From Chelonobacter oris (GTDB lineage: Bacteria; Pseudomonadota; Gammaproteobacteria; Enterobacterales; Pasteurellaceae), in assembly GCF_000772535.1 (NCBI RefSeq), contig NZ_JSUM01000001.1, positions 62,001 to 126,000 on the forward strand: a DNA stretch of 64,000 nt, written 5' to 3'. Below the pieces are notes generated by a model that did no database searches, was not told where the DNA came from, and was given only the letters and a program-made list of their open reading frames with translations. Position numbers and translations under genes: made by a program. This document shows positions 63,361 to 64,000 of the stretch, piece by piece; position 1 is the first letter of the stretch; each line of letters starts with the position of its first letter.

Positions 63361-64000
63361 ATGAGCATTCAAATTTGTACCGCGCCTTGCTGTTGGGGCG
63401 TTGATGATCCCAAAAATCCTTATTTGCCGAAATGGACGCTGGTGCTGGCAGAGGCTGCGCAAGCCGGTTATCGCGGGATTGAACTCGGCCCCTACGGCTA
63501 TTTGCCGATTGAGATTGAACGCATATCGGCAGAACTGGCGAAGCAAGGTTTATTCATTGTTGCCGGCACGATTTTTGATGATTTGGTCGCGGTTGACAAT
63601 CAAACCAAACTGGAACGGCAGGTGCATGATATTTGCCGGTTAATCACACGGCTTCCGCAACAGCCGCCTCAACCGCAACAAAAATTCCCGACACCTTATC
63701 TGGTTATTATTGATTGGGGGCATGACGAGCGTGATTATGCCGCCGGACACCCTGACAAAGCCCCACGTTTAGCCCAAGCCGAATGGAATCAGATGGTTGC
63801 CCATATCAAAAATTTGGCTGAGATTGCCAAAAGTTATGGCGTAAGAGCGGTTATCCACCCTCATGCCGGCGGTTATATTGAATTTGCCGATGAGCTTGAA
63901 AAGATAGTGCGGGATATTCCGTATGAGCTGGCAGGGTTATGTTTGGATACCGGACATCTCTACTATTCCAACATGGATCCGTTGACATTCTTAAATCGAT
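63361..64000 (+). CDS. IolE-like sugar isomerase/epimerase, N-terminal part
   Basis: The first 213 codons of a TIM-barrel protein of the xylose-isomerase-like (AP endonuclease 2) family, running off the right edge. It opens MSIQICTAPCCWGVDDPKNP, with GYRGIELGPYGYLPI near residue 40, VRAVIHPHAGGYIEFADELE near 165, and CLDTGHLYYSNMDPL near 200, which resembles the metal-site region of IolE and of 2-keto-myo-inositol isomerases. GGAGTGATG precedes the ATG. It is a distant paralogue of iolE in the same neighbourhood, perhaps acting on a different inositol isomer. It is separated from the AraC-type gene by 160 bases with a TATACT at 63321. Confidence 0.85.
   Translation, partial: MSIQICTAPCCWGVDDPKNPYLPKWTLVLAEAAQAGYRGIELGPYGYLPIEIERISAELAKQGLFIVAGTIFDDLVAVDNQTKLERQVHDICRLITRLPQQPPQPQQKFPTPYLVIIDWGHDERDYAAGHPDKAPRLAQAEWNQMVAHIKNLAEIAKSYGVRAVIHPHAGGYIEFADELEKIVRDIPYELAGLCLDTGHLYYSNMDPLTFLNR

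Noticed and set aside
1-64000. CRISPR arrays, tRNA or rRNA genes, transposons, prophage, toxin-antitoxin pairs
   Set aside because: I looked on both strands and saw no direct repeat arrays, no cloverleaf-like tRNA sequences, no transposase or integrase reading frames and no small two-gene toxin modules.

Overview
The window is a contiguous piece of a Pasteurellaceae chromosome. The strongest clue is the Haemophilus-type DNA uptake signal sequence (USS, AAGTGCGGT / ACCGCACTT), which occurs dozens of times on both strands, inside genes and as inverted pairs between genes. Gene content agrees: dmsABC with a DmsD/NapF pair, the iron transporter fbpABC, luxS, ndh, the glxK-gntP-cdaR block, rpe-gph-trpS, and class I adenylate cyclase with a UUG start. 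Myo-inositol and pentose genes suggest a metabolically broad relative such as Actinobacillus succinogenes or Basfia/Mannheimia rather than a reduced Haemophilus; the species cannot be fixed from the sequence alone. No tRNA, rRNA, insertion sequence, prophage or CRISPR array was seen.

Layout. 1-6.6 kb is an anaerobic respiration block: the start of glpA behind a GlpR-like operator, napF and dmsD leftward, and dmsABC rightward. The shared dms promoter region carries a perfect FNR box and a perfect 7-2-7 NarP/NarL site. The nitrate/nitrite response regulator NarP (19.1 kb) and sensor NarQ (49.6-51.4 kb) lie in the same window but far apart. 6-25.4 kb is mostly housekeeping: DUF488 and DUF4153 proteins, an MscS channel, NDH-2, argF-ridA, Fur-type fbpABC, cyaA, narP, a quinone oxidoreductase with yqaB-like and yqaA genes followed by gshA, then luxS and purT.

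25.5-38.3 kb is a leftward, visibly AT-richer stretch of two sugar-uptake clusters joined head to tail. The first has clear AraC and AraB relatives (regulator and ribulokinase), but the transporter between them is an Lsr/Rbs-type (CUT2) ABC system with two different permeases instead of AraFGH, and araA and araD are absent. The second is a CUT2 transporter with a PfkB kinase and a LacI-type regulator, preceded by a perfect 14-bp palindrome. Its substrate is unknown.

38.5-49.6 kb returns to the core genome: rpe-gph-trpS and a PHP hydrolase, an exported ClpP-like protein, glycerate kinase, a GntP permease, CdaR, a YidA-like phosphatase, CpdB and an acetyltransferase. 49.6-64 kb holds narQ, a YidK-type sodium/solute symporter, an exonuclease and a cNMP/CBS/DUF294 protein, and then the myo-inositol genes: iolC (fused to DUF2090) leftward and iolD-iolE-iolG rightward, an AraC-family regulator, and the start of an IolE-like isomerase cut by the window edge. 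The motif TGAAA-N6-TTTCA occurs twice before the symporter and once between iolC and iolD, so the symporter is probably part of the inositol regulon.
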